Source of the DNA: Methylorubrum thiocyanatum
Lineage (GTDB): Bacteria > Pseudomonadota > Alphaproteobacteria > Rhizobiales > Beijerinckiaceae
Reading direction: 5' to 3'
Assembly: GCA_014138645.1 (NCBI GenBank)
Contig: JACJIB010000004.1
Span: forward strand, 496,001 to 560,000
DNA: 64,000 nt
Shown here: positions 44,173-53,375 of the stretch, piece after piece
Numbering within the stretch: the stretch's first letter is position 1
Layout of the letters: the number at the start of each line of letters is the position of its first letter
Position numbers and translations under genes: made by a program
The notes under the pieces: generated by a model
What the model saw: the letters and a program-made list of their open reading frames with translations, nothing else
Databases searched by the model: none
What the model was told of the DNA's origin: nothing

Positions 44173-45261
44173 TCAGGCGCGAGCCGCCGCGCGCGCGGGG
44201 CGGGCGGCCTTGGGCGGCACCAGCAGGCTGCCGGGATCGGCCGGGTGGAGCAGCATGCCGCCCTCGTCGAGGTCGATCCGCAGCCGCGGAAACACCTCGA
44301 GCAGGCCGGCGAGGTCCGCCTTGAAGGCCTGGCGGAAGCTGCGCAGGCTGGCATTCTCGGCGCCGAACTGGCGGTGCAGGTTGTCCCAGGTCAGCCGCAG
44401 GGGCCGCTGGAGGGCGCGGAGCCGGTAGCCGGTCCAGAACAGGAGGTCGAGCTTGCGCGCCGAGCCGGAGAAGGCGCGGGCCGCGCGGATATCGACCGGC
44501 AGGGCGTGGCGGATCAGGCTGTCGTAGAAATCCTGATGGAACGAGACGGTGCGCTGCCAGACGAGGCCGTCTTCGCCGCGCCGCCACAATTCGAGCTGGC
44601 GGAAGGGCGGCACGTTGAGGGTCGAGGCCTGCCCCTCCCCGTCCCACAGGCCGAGCTGCATCGAGCAGGCGGCGAGGCGGTTGAGCTGTTCCTTGAAGGC
44701 GCCGATGGTGCCGCGCTCGCCGCCGGTGACGGCGAAACCCATGGCCTTCATGAAGCCGGAGAGGCTGTCGGCGACCTCGATGGTCGGGCTCCTCTGGCGC
44801 ACCGCCTCGGTGCAGAGGTGCAGCAGCACCAGCCGGGCCTTGGGGCCGTAGGGCAGGCCCTGCAGCTCCATCTCGCCGGTGACCGGGTTCTTGAGGCGCC
44901 CGGCCGAGAGGCTGAGCGAGTTGCGGCCGTATTCGCGCACGAAGTCGCGGGCATCGCCCGGATCGCGGTAGGGCAGGCCGCAGAGCGCCAGCACGGAATG
45001 CAGGTGCTGCAGGTTCTCCGGGCCCGTCGGCTCGTTCTCGATCACCTCGCGCACGGCGTCGCGGCGGCGGCGGTCGCGGCCCATGGCCTCGCGGGCCTCG
45101 GCCTGCGCGCCCTCCTGCGCCCGGGCGGCATCGCGCTCGCGCTGGCGGAACAGCAGATGCTCGACGATCGGCGCGAACAGGAACCCGCCCCGCGCCGCCT
45201 CCAGCTCCGCCAGCAGATCCGGGTCGCGGATCGCGGCGATCTTGGCCTCCAGCCCCGACAT
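44173..45261 (-). CDS. repA: Plasmid-type replication initiator RepA
   Basis: A 362-residue RepA of the plasmid-encoded RepA family (RepA_C type). The core runs GRNSLSLSAGRLKNPVTGEM, GLPYGPKARLVLLHLCTEAV, SPTIEVADSLSGFMKAMGF, TGGERGTIGAFKEQLNRLA, then SFHQDFYDSLIRHALPVDIR and LFWTGYRLRALQRPLRLTWD. The frame is intact and of normal length. Iteron-like repeats lie 232-456 bases upstream, as at iteron-controlled plasmid origins. RepA would bind these and load host DnaB. Its presence between chromosomal genes suggests an integrated or captured plasmid replicon. Confidence 0.85.
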   Translation of the reverse strand: MSGLEAKIAAIRDPDLLAELEAARGGFLFAPIVEHLLFRQRERDAARAQEGAQAEAREAMGRDRRRRDAVREVIENEPTGPENLQHLHSVLALCGLPYRDPGDARDFVREYGRNSLSLSAGRLKNPVTGEMELQGLPYGPKARLVLLHLCTEAVRQRSPTIEVADSLSGFMKAMGFAVTGGERGTIGAFKEQLNRLAACSMQLGLWDGEGQASTLNVPPFRQLELWRRGEDGLVWQRTVSFHQDFYDSLIRHALPVDIRAARAFSGSARKLDLLFWTGYRLRALQRPLRLTWDNLHRQFGAENASLRSFRQAFKADLAGLLEVFPRLRIDLDEGGMLLHPADPGSLLVPPKAARPARAAARA

Positions 45262-45492
45262 GGCGCGCTCTCAGAACCTCCCGCTGCGTGTCACGTCGGA
45301 TCCGCCCCTCAAAGCCTTCGGTCCTGACCCGGGCGAACACCGCCGGTCTCCTCAGGTCCGCAACCGATCTGTCACGATTCGGCTCCGCGGAGTCCCGTGG
45401 CCGATCGGAGTTTTCCCGGGAATCCACGCTTGGCGCCCGGAATCCTGCACAGGCGCGTCGTCCCCGGCCGGAGGAGGGGCGGTTTTTGCGCA

Positions 45493-45717
45493 CGCAGAGT
45501 TTCATACGCCGGCCCGCCGGCCCGAATCCGCCCGCGCAGAGTTCGATACGCCCGCCCGACCCGGACTTGTCCCCGCTCTTCCCCGGCCGAACCGGTTTTG
45601 CACGCTGAATCCGGTACGCCCCCGCGCAGAATCCGATGCGGACGACCCCGGACGGCGCGCAGAATCCGATGCGAGGCCGCGCAGAGTCCGATGCGGTTTC
45701 GCGCAGAGTTCGATGCG
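45493..45717 (-). repeat. Iteron array, putative RepA-dependent origin
   Basis: Seven copies of CGCAGARTYCGATRCG start at 45493, 45535, 45603, 45625, 45658, 45680 and 45702. Copies 4-7 match at nearly every base; copies 1 and 3 are diverged (TTTCATACG, CGCTGAATCCGGTACG). The last five are 22, 33, 22 and 22 bases apart, keeping one face of the helix. They lie upstream of repA, as iterons do at plasmid origins. Confidence 0.8.
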
Positions 45718-45900
45718 CGAATGGGTCTCAAGTCACGGAGCCGACACGGTTTTTCACCGCCCCATATAACCTGCTGAACTGACTCCCTAAGAATCCTTAA
45801 CAGATAGCTTTCCTAAGGAGGGCAGAGGTGCGTTCGCCAAACCGAACGACGTCTTTCTCTCTCGTTTTCAAAAGGAATACAGGGAATTTTGCACAGGCTG
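45718..45900. other. AT-richer region beside iterons with DnaA-box-like site
   Basis: Directly beside the iterons is an AT-richer stretch (CATATAACCTGCTGAACTGA, then CTAAGAATCCTTAACAGATA) that could serve as the duplex-unwinding element. TTTTGCACA at 45887-45895 fits the DnaA box consensus TTWTNCACA; TTTTGCACG at 45596-45604, overlapping iteron 3, is one base off. These are the parts expected of an iteron origin, but activity is not shown. Confidence 0.5.
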
Positions 45901-45924
45901 TCCCCTTCCCTCCCCCGGATGACG

Positions 45925-45959
45925 CCGTCCGGCGGGCGCTGCGCCGTCCCGCCGGACGG
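45925..45959. terminator. Perfect 12-bp hairpin between origin region and mazG
   Basis: CCGTCCGGCGGG (45925-45936), an 11-base loop, CCCGCCGGACGG (45948-45959), then TTTAT. It may insulate mazG from the replicon or form part of the origin. The T-run is weak, so termination is not certain. Confidence 0.5.
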
Positions 45960-46017
45960 TTTATGAGCGCAGGCGTGCCCGGAACCGGGCGGCGGATGCG
46001 GGATGAGGGTTCGAGCG

Positions 46018-46845
46018 ATGGACGGGGCGCCGATCGACAGGCTGCGGGCGCTGATGGCGCGGTTGCGCGATCCGGAACGGGGCTGCGCCTGGGACGTGGA
46101 GCAGACCGCCGCGACCATCGTCCCCTACACGATCGAGGAGGCCTACGAGGTCGCCGACGCGGTCGAGCGCGGCGACCGGGCCGATCTGCGCGACGAACTC
46201 GGCGACCTGCTGCTGCAGGTCGTGTTCCAGGCCCGGATCGCCGAGGAGGAGGGCGCCTTCCGCTTCGACGACGTGGCCGAGGCGATCTGCGCCAAGTTGA
46301 TCCGGCGCCACCCGCACGTCTTCGACGCCTCGGGCGATTTCCTGCCCCCCGACGAGCGTCCGACCGATCCGGCGGCGATCAAGGCGGCCTGGGACGTGAT
46401 CAAGGCGGGGGAGCGTGCGGAGAAGGCGGCGGCCGGCAAGGGGGAGACGGGACCGCTGGCGGGTGTGTCCCGCGCGCTGCCCGCCCTCGCCCGGGCCGAC
46501 CGGATCTCGAAGCGGGCAGCCGCCGTCGGATTCGACTGGCCGGACGCGGTCCAGGTCCTCGCCAAGGTGCGCGAGGAGGTCGACGAGGTCGAGGAGAGTC
46601 TCGGCGCGGGTGAACCGGACGCGGTGTTCGAGGAGATCGGCGACCTGCTGTTCTCGGTCGCCAACCTCGCCCGCCATGCCGGTGTCGATCCGGAGGAGGC
46701 TTTGCGCCGCGGCACCCTCAAGTTCGAGCGCCGCTTTACCGCCATGGCGAACCGGCTCGCCGCCGAGGGTCGGGCCCTGCAGGACACCCCCCTCCCCGCG
46801 ATGGAAGCCGCTTGGCAGGCGGTGAAGCGCGACGAGAAAAAGTGA
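46018..46845 (+). CDS. mazG: Nucleoside triphosphate pyrophosphohydrolase MazG
   Basis: A 275-residue house-cleaning NTP pyrophosphatase. It carries two MazG units: the first with YTIEEAYEVADAVERGD and LRDELGDLLLQVVFQARI, the second with VREEVDEVEESLGAGE and FEEIGDLLFSVANLARH, each holding the ExxE...ExxD metal residues. The signature ERGCAWDVEQT and RRHPHVFDASGD are present. ATG 46018 follows GAGGG by eight bases; ATG 46003 is also in frame. It is followed by a family A repeat. Confidence 0.95.
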   Translation: MDGAPIDRLRALMARLRDPERGCAWDVEQTAATIVPYTIEEAYEVADAVERGDRADLRDELGDLLLQVVFQARIAEEEGAFRFDDVAEAICAKLIRRHPHVFDASGDFLPPDERPTDPAAIKAAWDVIKAGERAEKAAAGKGETGPLAGVSRALPALARADRISKRAAAVGFDWPDAVQVLAKVREEVDEVEESLGAGEPDAVFEEIGDLLFSVANLARHAGVDPEEALRRGTLKFERRFTAMANRLAAEGRALQDTPLPAMEAAWQAVKRDEKK

Positions 46846-46851
46846 GGTCCG

Positions 46852-46976
46852 ATCCCGGGGATCCCGAAGGGCCTTGAGGCCCTTCGGCGGGTGTTCAGGG
46901 CAGAGCCCTGAAGGCGGCGGAGCCGCTTCGCCGGGCGCTGCCCTGCACTCGCGAGAGGACTTGTCCTTCCGAAACC
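46852..46976 (+). repeat. Dispersed hairpin repeat, family A, copy 3
   Basis: Modules CCGAAGGGCCTTGAGGCCCTTCGG, CAGGGCAGAGCCCTG, GGCGGCGGAGCCGC and GCGAGAGGACTTGTCCTT lie between mazG and the convergent small gene at 46978, in the orientation of the 14041 copy. The sequences differ from other copies but the stems remain paired. Confidence 0.75.
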
Positions 46977-46977
46977 T

Positions 46978-47145
46978 TTACTTCTTCGTCCGGGGATCGC
47001 CCTTCTTCGCCGGGGTCGGACAGGGCGGCTTCGGCTTCAGGCGCTCCACGATCTGCTCCAGGGCGCGTTCGACCGCCGCCTGCTCCGGCGGTGCGGCACC
47101 GTCCTGCGGGCGGTTCGTCCGGTTCGAATCGCGGCTCTTCGGCAT
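46978..47145 (-). CDS. Small Lys/Pro-rich protein of unknown function
   Basis: A 55-residue frame: KSRDSNRTNRPQDG, then PPEQAAVERALEQIVERLKP and a basic tail KKGDPRTKK. The middle is predicted helical, the ends disordered. ATG 47145 has only a weak ribosome site. It is too short for a firm call; support comes from its placement between a gene-end repeat and a divergent-free gap, and a non-random charge pattern. Confidence 0.5.
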   Translation of the reverse strand: MPKSRDSNRTNRPQDGAAPPEQAAVERALEQIVERLKPKPPCPTPAKKGDPRTKK

Positions 47146-47257
47146 GGGGGCGAGCCTAGACAGGGTCGCGGGCCGAAGACCACCGGTTGAGCCGGCCCGG
47201 ATACGCTGCCGGCACCGTTTTCCTCAGAGAAAAGCCTTTTTCAATTCCGGATTAAGC

Positions 47258-47680
47258 TTAACGAGGTGCTCCGCTCGCGCCCGTTCTTCTCGCCGCGAAC
47301 GGCCAGTCGATGGCGCGCACGGCGTAGAGCGCCCACCACACCATCACCGGCTGACAGGCGAGACGGGGGCCGTGATACCACCACGTGTCGGGGATCGGCG
47401 GCACGGCAATCCCCTCGACCGCCTGCTTGATGTTGGCCGGGAACACGCAGACCGCGTAGAGCGCCAGCATGATCCCGGCGAGCCGCCGCAGCCGCGGCAC
47501 GAACAGCGCCAGGGCGCCGGCGATCTCGCACAGGCCGGTGCCGACCACCACGAGGCGCGGGGCAGGCACCCAGCCCGGCATGATCGGCAGGAACCGGTCG
47601 GTGGCGGCGAGATGGACGACGCCGATGAAGCCGTAGAGGCCGATCAGGCCGAGGCGCAGCCCGCGGCGGTCGTCGCGCAT
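47258..47680 (-). CDS. DoxX-like membrane protein
   Basis: A 140-residue protein with four hydrophobic segments in the DoxX pattern: LRLGLIGLYGFIGVVHLAA, VVVGTGLCEIAGALALFV, LAGIMLALYAVCVFPANI and CQPVMVWWALYAVRAI. DoxX-family proteins are small quinone-linked or redox membrane proteins with poorly defined roles. The hydrophilic gene at 47692 is just upstream on the same strand with an 11-base gap, so the two may be co-transcribed. Confidence 0.85.
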   Translation of the reverse strand: MRDDRRGLRLGLIGLYGFIGVVHLAATDRFLPIMPGWVPAPRLVVVGTGLCEIAGALALFVPRLRRLAGIMLALYAVCVFPANIKQAVEGIAVPPIPDTWWYHGPRLACQPVMVWWALYAVRAIDWPFAARRTGASGAPR

Positions 47681-47691
47681 CGGGGGATGCG

Positions 47692-47877
47692 TCAGGCGGA
47701 GCGGTCGTCCTCGGCCTGACGCTTGTCCTCGCCCGTCTTGGTGTTGCCGCGGGCCGCTTCCTCGGCCTCGGTGCCGGCGCGCTCCATCGGTCCGGGTTGC
47801 GACTTCAGCTGACCCGTCACCGGGTCCTTGGGGGAGACCGCGGCCTCGTTGCTCTGGTCGCGCTGCGCATCCGCCAT
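47692..47877 (-). CDS. Small hydrophilic protein, possible general-stress protein
   Basis: A 61-residue polar protein (ADAQRDQSNEAAVSPKDPVT, then EEAARGNTKTGEDKRQAEDD), probably disordered. ATG 47877 is chosen because GAGG lies five bases ahead; an in-frame start at 47913 is less likely. An EcfG-like promoter lies at 47912-47937 upstream, which would place it in the general stress regulon. It precedes the DoxX gene by 11 bases. Confidence 0.65.
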   Translation of the reverse strand: MADAQRDQSNEAAVSPKDPVTGQLKSQPGPMERAGTEAEEAARGNTKTGEDKRQAEDDRSA

Positions 47878-47911
47878 CGTTGCCTCGTCCGGTCGTTGAT
47901 CGTGACGGGGC

Positions 47912-47937
47912 AACGTTTTCGCGCGGGCAGCGGTTCG
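47912..47937 (-). promoter_or_regulatory. Candidate EcfG-type general stress promoter
   Basis: On the minus strand CGAAC (consensus GGAAC, one mismatch), a 17-base spacer and CGTT, ending 34 bases before ATG 47877. The -10 element is exact. Downstream is a small hydrophilic protein, a usual member of this regulon. Confidence 0.4.
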
Positions 47938-47977
47938 CGTGCGAGCCTCCGGCTCCGCCCGGGCCCTCGCCCGGCCC

Positions 47978-49324
<1,347 letters not shown>

Positions 49325-49766
49325 GACGGCTCGTTGAGGCAGCCCTCCGGAACGGAGGCCCGCGCGTCCTGCATCGATGGCGGTGGATGGCCCGATATAA
49401 CCGCATTGGGGCGCGGTTGCGAGCGTGGCCGGACGCTTGCGTTTCGCCACGACGCGCGGCCGACCCCCGTCGCGAGGCTTGGATCGCTTCATCGATGCTG
49501 GCGATGACGGAGCTGCGAACTCCGCCGTCCTCGCGAGGCGAAGCCGAAGCCATCCCGCCGCACCCTCCCTCATGAAGGCAGACCGCGATGGAGCGATATG
49601 AGTAAAATCATTCAGATCAATGCGTTGGAATAGATATCGAAGAAATTAGTTCAGGGCTGGAACGGCCGCGGCGCATACCCCTCCCGCGAGCCCGGAACGC
49701 GGGAACGATTGACGGGAGGCTGCCGCGCGCCCTTGGGTAAATCATAAAACGAGCGCCGCACGAGGC
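49325..49766. other. Divergent rimO/pabB intergenic region
   Basis: A 442-base gap. The part 49470-49560 (GGATCGCTTCATCGATGCTGG onward) resembles widespread Rhizobiales intergenic sequence. 49590-49650 is AT-richer (GAGTAAAATCATTCAGATCA) and may hold a promoter. No supported gene. Confidence 0.35.
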
Positions 49767-51185
49767 ATGACGGCCGAGCCCATGGTCTGGACCCGCGAGA
49801 TCCCCTTTATCGACCCGGTCGCGGCCGCGGCGCGGCTCGCCCGGCTGCCCGGGCTCGCCTTCCTCGACAGCGCCATGCGGCACGACACGCTGGGCCGCGT
49901 CTCGGTGCTGGCCGCCGACCCATTCGCGCGGTTCCGCTATCGCGACGGGGGGGCCACCCTGGATGGCCGCCCGATCCCCGGCCCCCCGCTGGAGGCGCTG
50001 CGGGCCTGCCTCGCGCCCTATCGTCTCGCGCCGCAACCCGACCTGCCGGCCTTTCCCGGGGCGGCGATCGGCTACTTCGCCTACGATCTCGGGGGGAGCC
50101 TGGAGCGGGTCGATCCACCGGCGCGCCGGGCGGGACTGACCGACGACATCGCCTTCAACCTCTACGACACGCTGCTCGCCGTCGATCACGGACGGCGCAG
50201 CTGCCTCCTGATCGCCACCGGCTTCCCCGAGACCGATCCGCAGGCCCGCGAGGCGCGCGCAAGGGCACGGCTCGATGCCTTCGCCGGCCTGCTCGCCGCA
50301 GGGGCCGAACCGTCCCCGGAATGGACCGGAGTCCAGCTCACATGGCGCTCGAACTTTTCGCGACAAGCGTATGAAGATGCTGTCGAAAAGGTTCGTGATT
50401 ACATCCGGGCCGGCGACATCTACCAAGCCAACATCGCCCAGCGCTTTTCCGCCGACCTGCCACCCGGCTTCGACCCTTTCGCCTTCTACCGGCGGCTTCG
50501 CGAGACCAACCCCGCGACCTTCGGCGCCTATCTCGCTTTCGAGGGACTGACGGTGGCCTCCTCCTCGCCCGAGCGCTTCCTGAAGCTGGAGGGGCGGGCG
50601 GTCGAGACCCGGCCGATCAAGGGCACGGTGCGCCGCGATCCCGATCCCACCCGCGACGCCGAGATTGCTGCGGCGCTCCAGGCCAATCCGAAGGAGCGGG
50701 CCGAGAACATCATGATCGTGGACCTGCTGCGCAACGACCTGTCGCGGGTCTGCGAGCCCGGCAGCGTGCGGGTGCCGACCCTGTGCGGGGTGGAATCCTA
50801 TGCCGGCATCCACCATCTCGTATCGGTGGTGACGGGCACGCTGCGCGCGGGTGCGGACGCCCTCGACCTCATCGAAAAGACCTTTCCCGGCGGCTCGATC
50901 ACCGGCGCGCCGAAGCTCAGGGCCATGGACATCATCACCGAGATCGAGAGGGACGCGCGCGAGCTCTATTGCGGGGCGATCGGCGCGCTCGGCTTCGACG
51001 GATCGCTCGACACCTCGATCGCGATCCGCACCGTGTTCATGGACGGCGCCCAAGCCGTGCTCCAGGCGGGCGGCGGGGTGACGCTGCTCTCCGAGCCCGG
51101 CCCCGAATACGAGGAGACGCTGACCAAGGCGGCCCGCGTCTTCGCGGCCTTCGAGCCGGCCTTCGAGGAGGAGGGCACGCCGTGA
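49767..51185 (+). CDS. pabB: Aminodeoxychorismate synthase component I
   Basis: A 472-residue chorismate-binding enzyme making 4-amino-4-deoxychorismate with PabA. Motifs are the N-terminal IGYFAYDLGGSLERVD, the chorismate site PIKGTVRRDPD, VDLLRNDLSRVC, HHLVSVVTGTL and the C-terminal PGGSITGAPKLRAMDI with GAIGALGFDG. ATG 49767 is used. It overlaps pabA by four bases (GTGA). p-Aminobenzoate serves folate and, in methylotrophs of this type, methanopterin synthesis. Confidence 0.94.
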   Translation: MTAEPMVWTREIPFIDPVAAAARLARLPGLAFLDSAMRHDTLGRVSVLAADPFARFRYRDGGATLDGRPIPGPPLEALRACLAPYRLAPQPDLPAFPGAAIGYFAYDLGGSLERVDPPARRAGLTDDIAFNLYDTLLAVDHGRRSCLLIATGFPETDPQAREARARARLDAFAGLLAAGAEPSPEWTGVQLTWRSNFSRQAYEDAVEKVRDYIRAGDIYQANIAQRFSADLPPGFDPFAFYRRLRETNPATFGAYLAFEGLTVASSSPERFLKLEGRAVETRPIKGTVRRDPDPTRDAEIAAALQANPKERAENIMIVDLLRNDLSRVCEPGSVRVPTLCGVESYAGIHHLVSVVTGTLRAGADALDLIEKTFPGGSITGAPKLRAMDIITEIERDARELYCGAIGALGFDGSLDTSIAIRTVFMDGAQAVLQAGGGVTLLSEPGPEYEETLTKAARVFAAFEPAFEEEGTP

Positions 51186-51811
51186 TCCTCGTCATCGACA
51201 ACTACGATTCCTTCGTCTTCAACGTGGTGCGCTACTTCGAGGAGCTGGGCGAGACGGTCGAGGTCGTGCGCAACGACGCGCTCGATGTCGCCGGCATCCG
51301 CGCCCGGAACCCGGAGGCGGTGGTGATCTCGCCGGGCCCCTGCACCCCGGCGGAGGCCGGCGTGAGCCTGCCGGCGATCCGCGACCTGTCGGGCGAAGTG
51401 CCGATCCTCGGCGTCTGCCTCGGGCATCAGGCGATCGGCGCGGCCTTCGGCGGCCGGGTCGAGCGGGCGGGACGTCCGCTCCACGGCCATGCCACGCCGA
51501 TCCGGCACGGCGGCGAGCGGCTTTTCGCAGGGCTGCCGCAGCCGATGCAGGTGGGCCGCTACCACTCGCTGATCGTGGCGCCGACGCCGGAGATGGAGCG
51601 CCACCTCACCGTCGACGCCGCCTCGGGGGAGGGTGAGGTGATGGCGCTGTCGCACCGCAGCCACCCGACCTGGGGCATCCAGTTCCACCCGGAATCGGTG
51701 CTGACCGAGAACGGCCACGCGCTGTTTTCCAACTTCCTCAAGGGCGCCCGCGCGTGGCGCGCGGAGACGGATCCGGCGCGCACCGACAGGCTCGCCGATG
51801 CTGTGGTCTGA
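51182..51811 (+). CDS. pabA: Aminodeoxychorismate/anthranilate synthase glutamine amidotransferase
   Basis: A 209-residue class I glutamine amidotransferase supplying ammonia to PabB. The catalytic Cys is in GVCLGHQAI and the His-Glu pair in FHPESVLTENG; the N-terminus ILVIDNYDSFVFNVVRYF is typical. GTG 51182 overlaps the pabB stop by four bases. Position between pabB and pabC makes pabA more likely than trpG, though the protein may serve both enzymes. Confidence 0.93.
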   Translation: MILVIDNYDSFVFNVVRYFEELGETVEVVRNDALDVAGIRARNPEAVVISPGPCTPAEAGVSLPAIRDLSGEVPILGVCLGHQAIGAAFGGRVERAGRPLHGHATPIRHGGERLFAGLPQPMQVGRYHSLIVAPTPEMERHLTVDAASGEGEVMALSHRSHPTWGIQFHPESVLTENGHALFSNFLKGARAWRAETDPARTDRLADAVV

Positions 51812-52655
51812 CGGGCGGCTGGTCGAGGGCGGCACTCTCCCCTTCGCCATGGCCGACCGCGGCCTGCTGCTCGGCGACGGGGTGTTCGACACCGCCCTCG
51901 CCGTTCAGGGCCGGGTCGCTTTCGAGGCCGCCCATGCCGACCGCCTCGCCGCCGCTGCGGCGGCGCTCGGCTTTTCCGTCGAACGGGCGCGGATCGTCGA
52001 GGCGATGCGCGCGCTCGCGGGCACCGCCCCGCTCGCGGCGATCCGCACCACGCTGACCCGCGGCCCCGGCCCGCGCGGGCTCGCGCCGCCGGCCGAGCCG
52101 CAACCGTTCCTGTTCGGCAGCGCCGCGCCGGCCCGCGCCGCCCTGTTCTTCGCGCCCCTGCGGCTGATGCCGACGGAGATTGCCCGCAACGAGACCTCGC
52201 CGGCCGCCCGCCTCAAGACGCTCGGCTATCTCGACGCGGTGCTCGCCGCCCGGGATGCGCAGGCGCAAGGCTTCGACGAGGCCCTGTTCCTCAACACCGC
52301 GGGCCGCGTCGCCTGCGCCGGCACCGGCAATGTTTTCGCGATCCTTGGCGCGACGCTGGTGACGCCGCCGCTCGGCGAGGGCGTGCTGCCGGGGATCGTC
52401 CGCGCCGAACTTCTCTCGAACCTCGCGCCGGGGCTCGGCCTCACGGTCGAGGAGCGCCCTCTCCTGCCCTCCGAACTGGAGGCCGCGGAGGCCCTGTTCG
52501 TCACCAACTCCCTGCGCCTGCTCGCGCCCGTGACGGCGCTCGGCGCGCGCGCATACGACAGCGCCGGGCACGGCACGGTTCGGCGTCTCGGCGCGGCTTT
52601 GCGGGAGGCGGTGGCGGCGGAATGCGCGGTCGGGGCGGACGCGCTCGACCCGTGA
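51798..52655 (+). CDS. pabC: Aminotransferase class IV, probable aminodeoxychorismate lyase
   Basis: A 285-residue PLP fold-type IV enzyme. It shows SDGRLVEGGTLPFAMADRGL with GDGVFDTALAV at the start, the PLP lysine in ARLKTLGYLDAVLAARDAQ, and EALFLNTAGRVACAGTGNVF. As PabC it would split aminodeoxychorismate to p-aminobenzoate and pyruvate. It overlaps pabA by 14 bases and closes the operon. A branched-chain or D-amino-acid aminotransferase is the alternative; the operon favours PabC. Confidence 0.88.
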   Translation: MLWSDGRLVEGGTLPFAMADRGLLLGDGVFDTALAVQGRVAFEAAHADRLAAAAAALGFSVERARIVEAMRALAGTAPLAAIRTTLTRGPGPRGLAPPAEPQPFLFGSAAPARAALFFAPLRLMPTEIARNETSPAARLKTLGYLDAVLAARDAQAQGFDEALFLNTAGRVACAGTGNVFAILGATLVTPPLGEGVLPGIVRAELLSNLAPGLGLTVEERPLLPSELEAAEALFVTNSLRLLAPVTALGARAYDSAGHGTVRRLGAALREAVAAECAVGADALDP

Positions 52656-52665
52656 TCTCAGGGTG

Positions 52666-53292
52666 TCAGGCGAGGGCCCCGCTCTCGACGCGCCCGACCC
52701 CTGCCCGCTCCATCGCGTCCCAGGCCCGCGCCAGCGACCCGTCGAGGTCGATGCCGCGCACGGCGTCCTCGACCACGAAGACCTCGAATCCGTCCCGGCG
52801 CGCGTCGAGGGCGCTCCAGAGGACGCAGAAATCGGTGGCGAGTCCGGCCAGCAGCAGGCGCTTCAGGCCGCGCTCGGCGAGGTAGCCGGTGAGGCCCGTG
52901 CGGGTCCGGCGGTCGGCCTCCAGGAAGGCCGAGTAGCTGTCGATGCCGGGGTGATAGCCCTTGCGGATCACCAGCTCGGCCCGCTCCGTGTTCAGGCCGG
53001 CGGCCAGTTCGGCGCCGCGCGTGCCCTGCACGCAGTGCTCCGGCCACAGCACCTGCTCGCCGTAATGCAGGTCCGCGATGTCGTAGGGCGCCTTGCCCGG
53101 ATGGCTTCCGTGGAAGGAGGCGTGGCCGGGCGGGTGCCAGTCCTGGGTGAGGACGACGTGGGGCACGCGCTCGGCCAGCCGGTTGATCGGGGCGATCACC
53201 GCATCGCCCTCGGGCACGGCCAGCGCGCCGCCGGGCAGGAAGTCGTTCTGCACATCGATGACGAGCAGAACGTCGGTGCTTGTGAGAGGCAT
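52666..53292 (-). CDS. pncA: Nicotinamidase
   Basis: A 208-residue isochorismatase-fold enzyme converting nicotinamide to nicotinate for NAD salvage. The triad is intact: Asp in VIDVQNDFLPGGAL, Lys in VIRKGYHPGIDSYS and Cys in GLATDFCVLWSALDA. Metal ligands appear in TQDWHPPGHASF. WPEHCVQGTRGAEL is also characteristic. ATG 53292 is the start. It is convergent with pabC and followed upstream by a repeat A fragment. Confidence 0.94.
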   Translation of the reverse strand: MPLTSTDVLLVIDVQNDFLPGGALAVPEGDAVIAPINRLAERVPHVVLTQDWHPPGHASFHGSHPGKAPYDIADLHYGEQVLWPEHCVQGTRGAELAAGLNTERAELVIRKGYHPGIDSYSAFLEADRRTRTGLTGYLAERGLKRLLLAGLATDFCVLWSALDARRDGFEVFVVEDAVRGIDLDGSLARAWDAMERAGVGRVESGALA

Positions 53293-53302
53293 GGCAAAGT
53301 CC

Positions 53303-53359
53303 GAAGGTCCCGAGGGACGAGTCCGTCGGCGGGTCCGGGCGGAGCCCGGAATCCTTTGA
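53303..53359 (+). repeat. Fragment of dispersed hairpin repeat family A
   Basis: CCGAAGGTCCCGAGGGACGAG and GGGTCCGGGCGGAGCCCGG are recognisable modules in the gap between pncA (minus) and the quinone oxidoreductase gene (minus). It is shorter than the other copies. Confidence 0.5.
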
Positions 53360-53375
53360 TCCTATGAGCGGGGGA

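Noticed and set aside
45493..45717. CRISPR array
   Set aside because: Repeats are 16 bp, diverged, and spaced on an 11-bp grid with 6-17 bp gaps; there are no uniform spacers or cas genes. An iteron array by repA explains them.
43312..46000. Prophage or integrative element explaining the RepA module
   Set aside because: No integrase, transposase, att-like direct repeats or tRNA target was found around it, so it is reported only as a replicon-like module.
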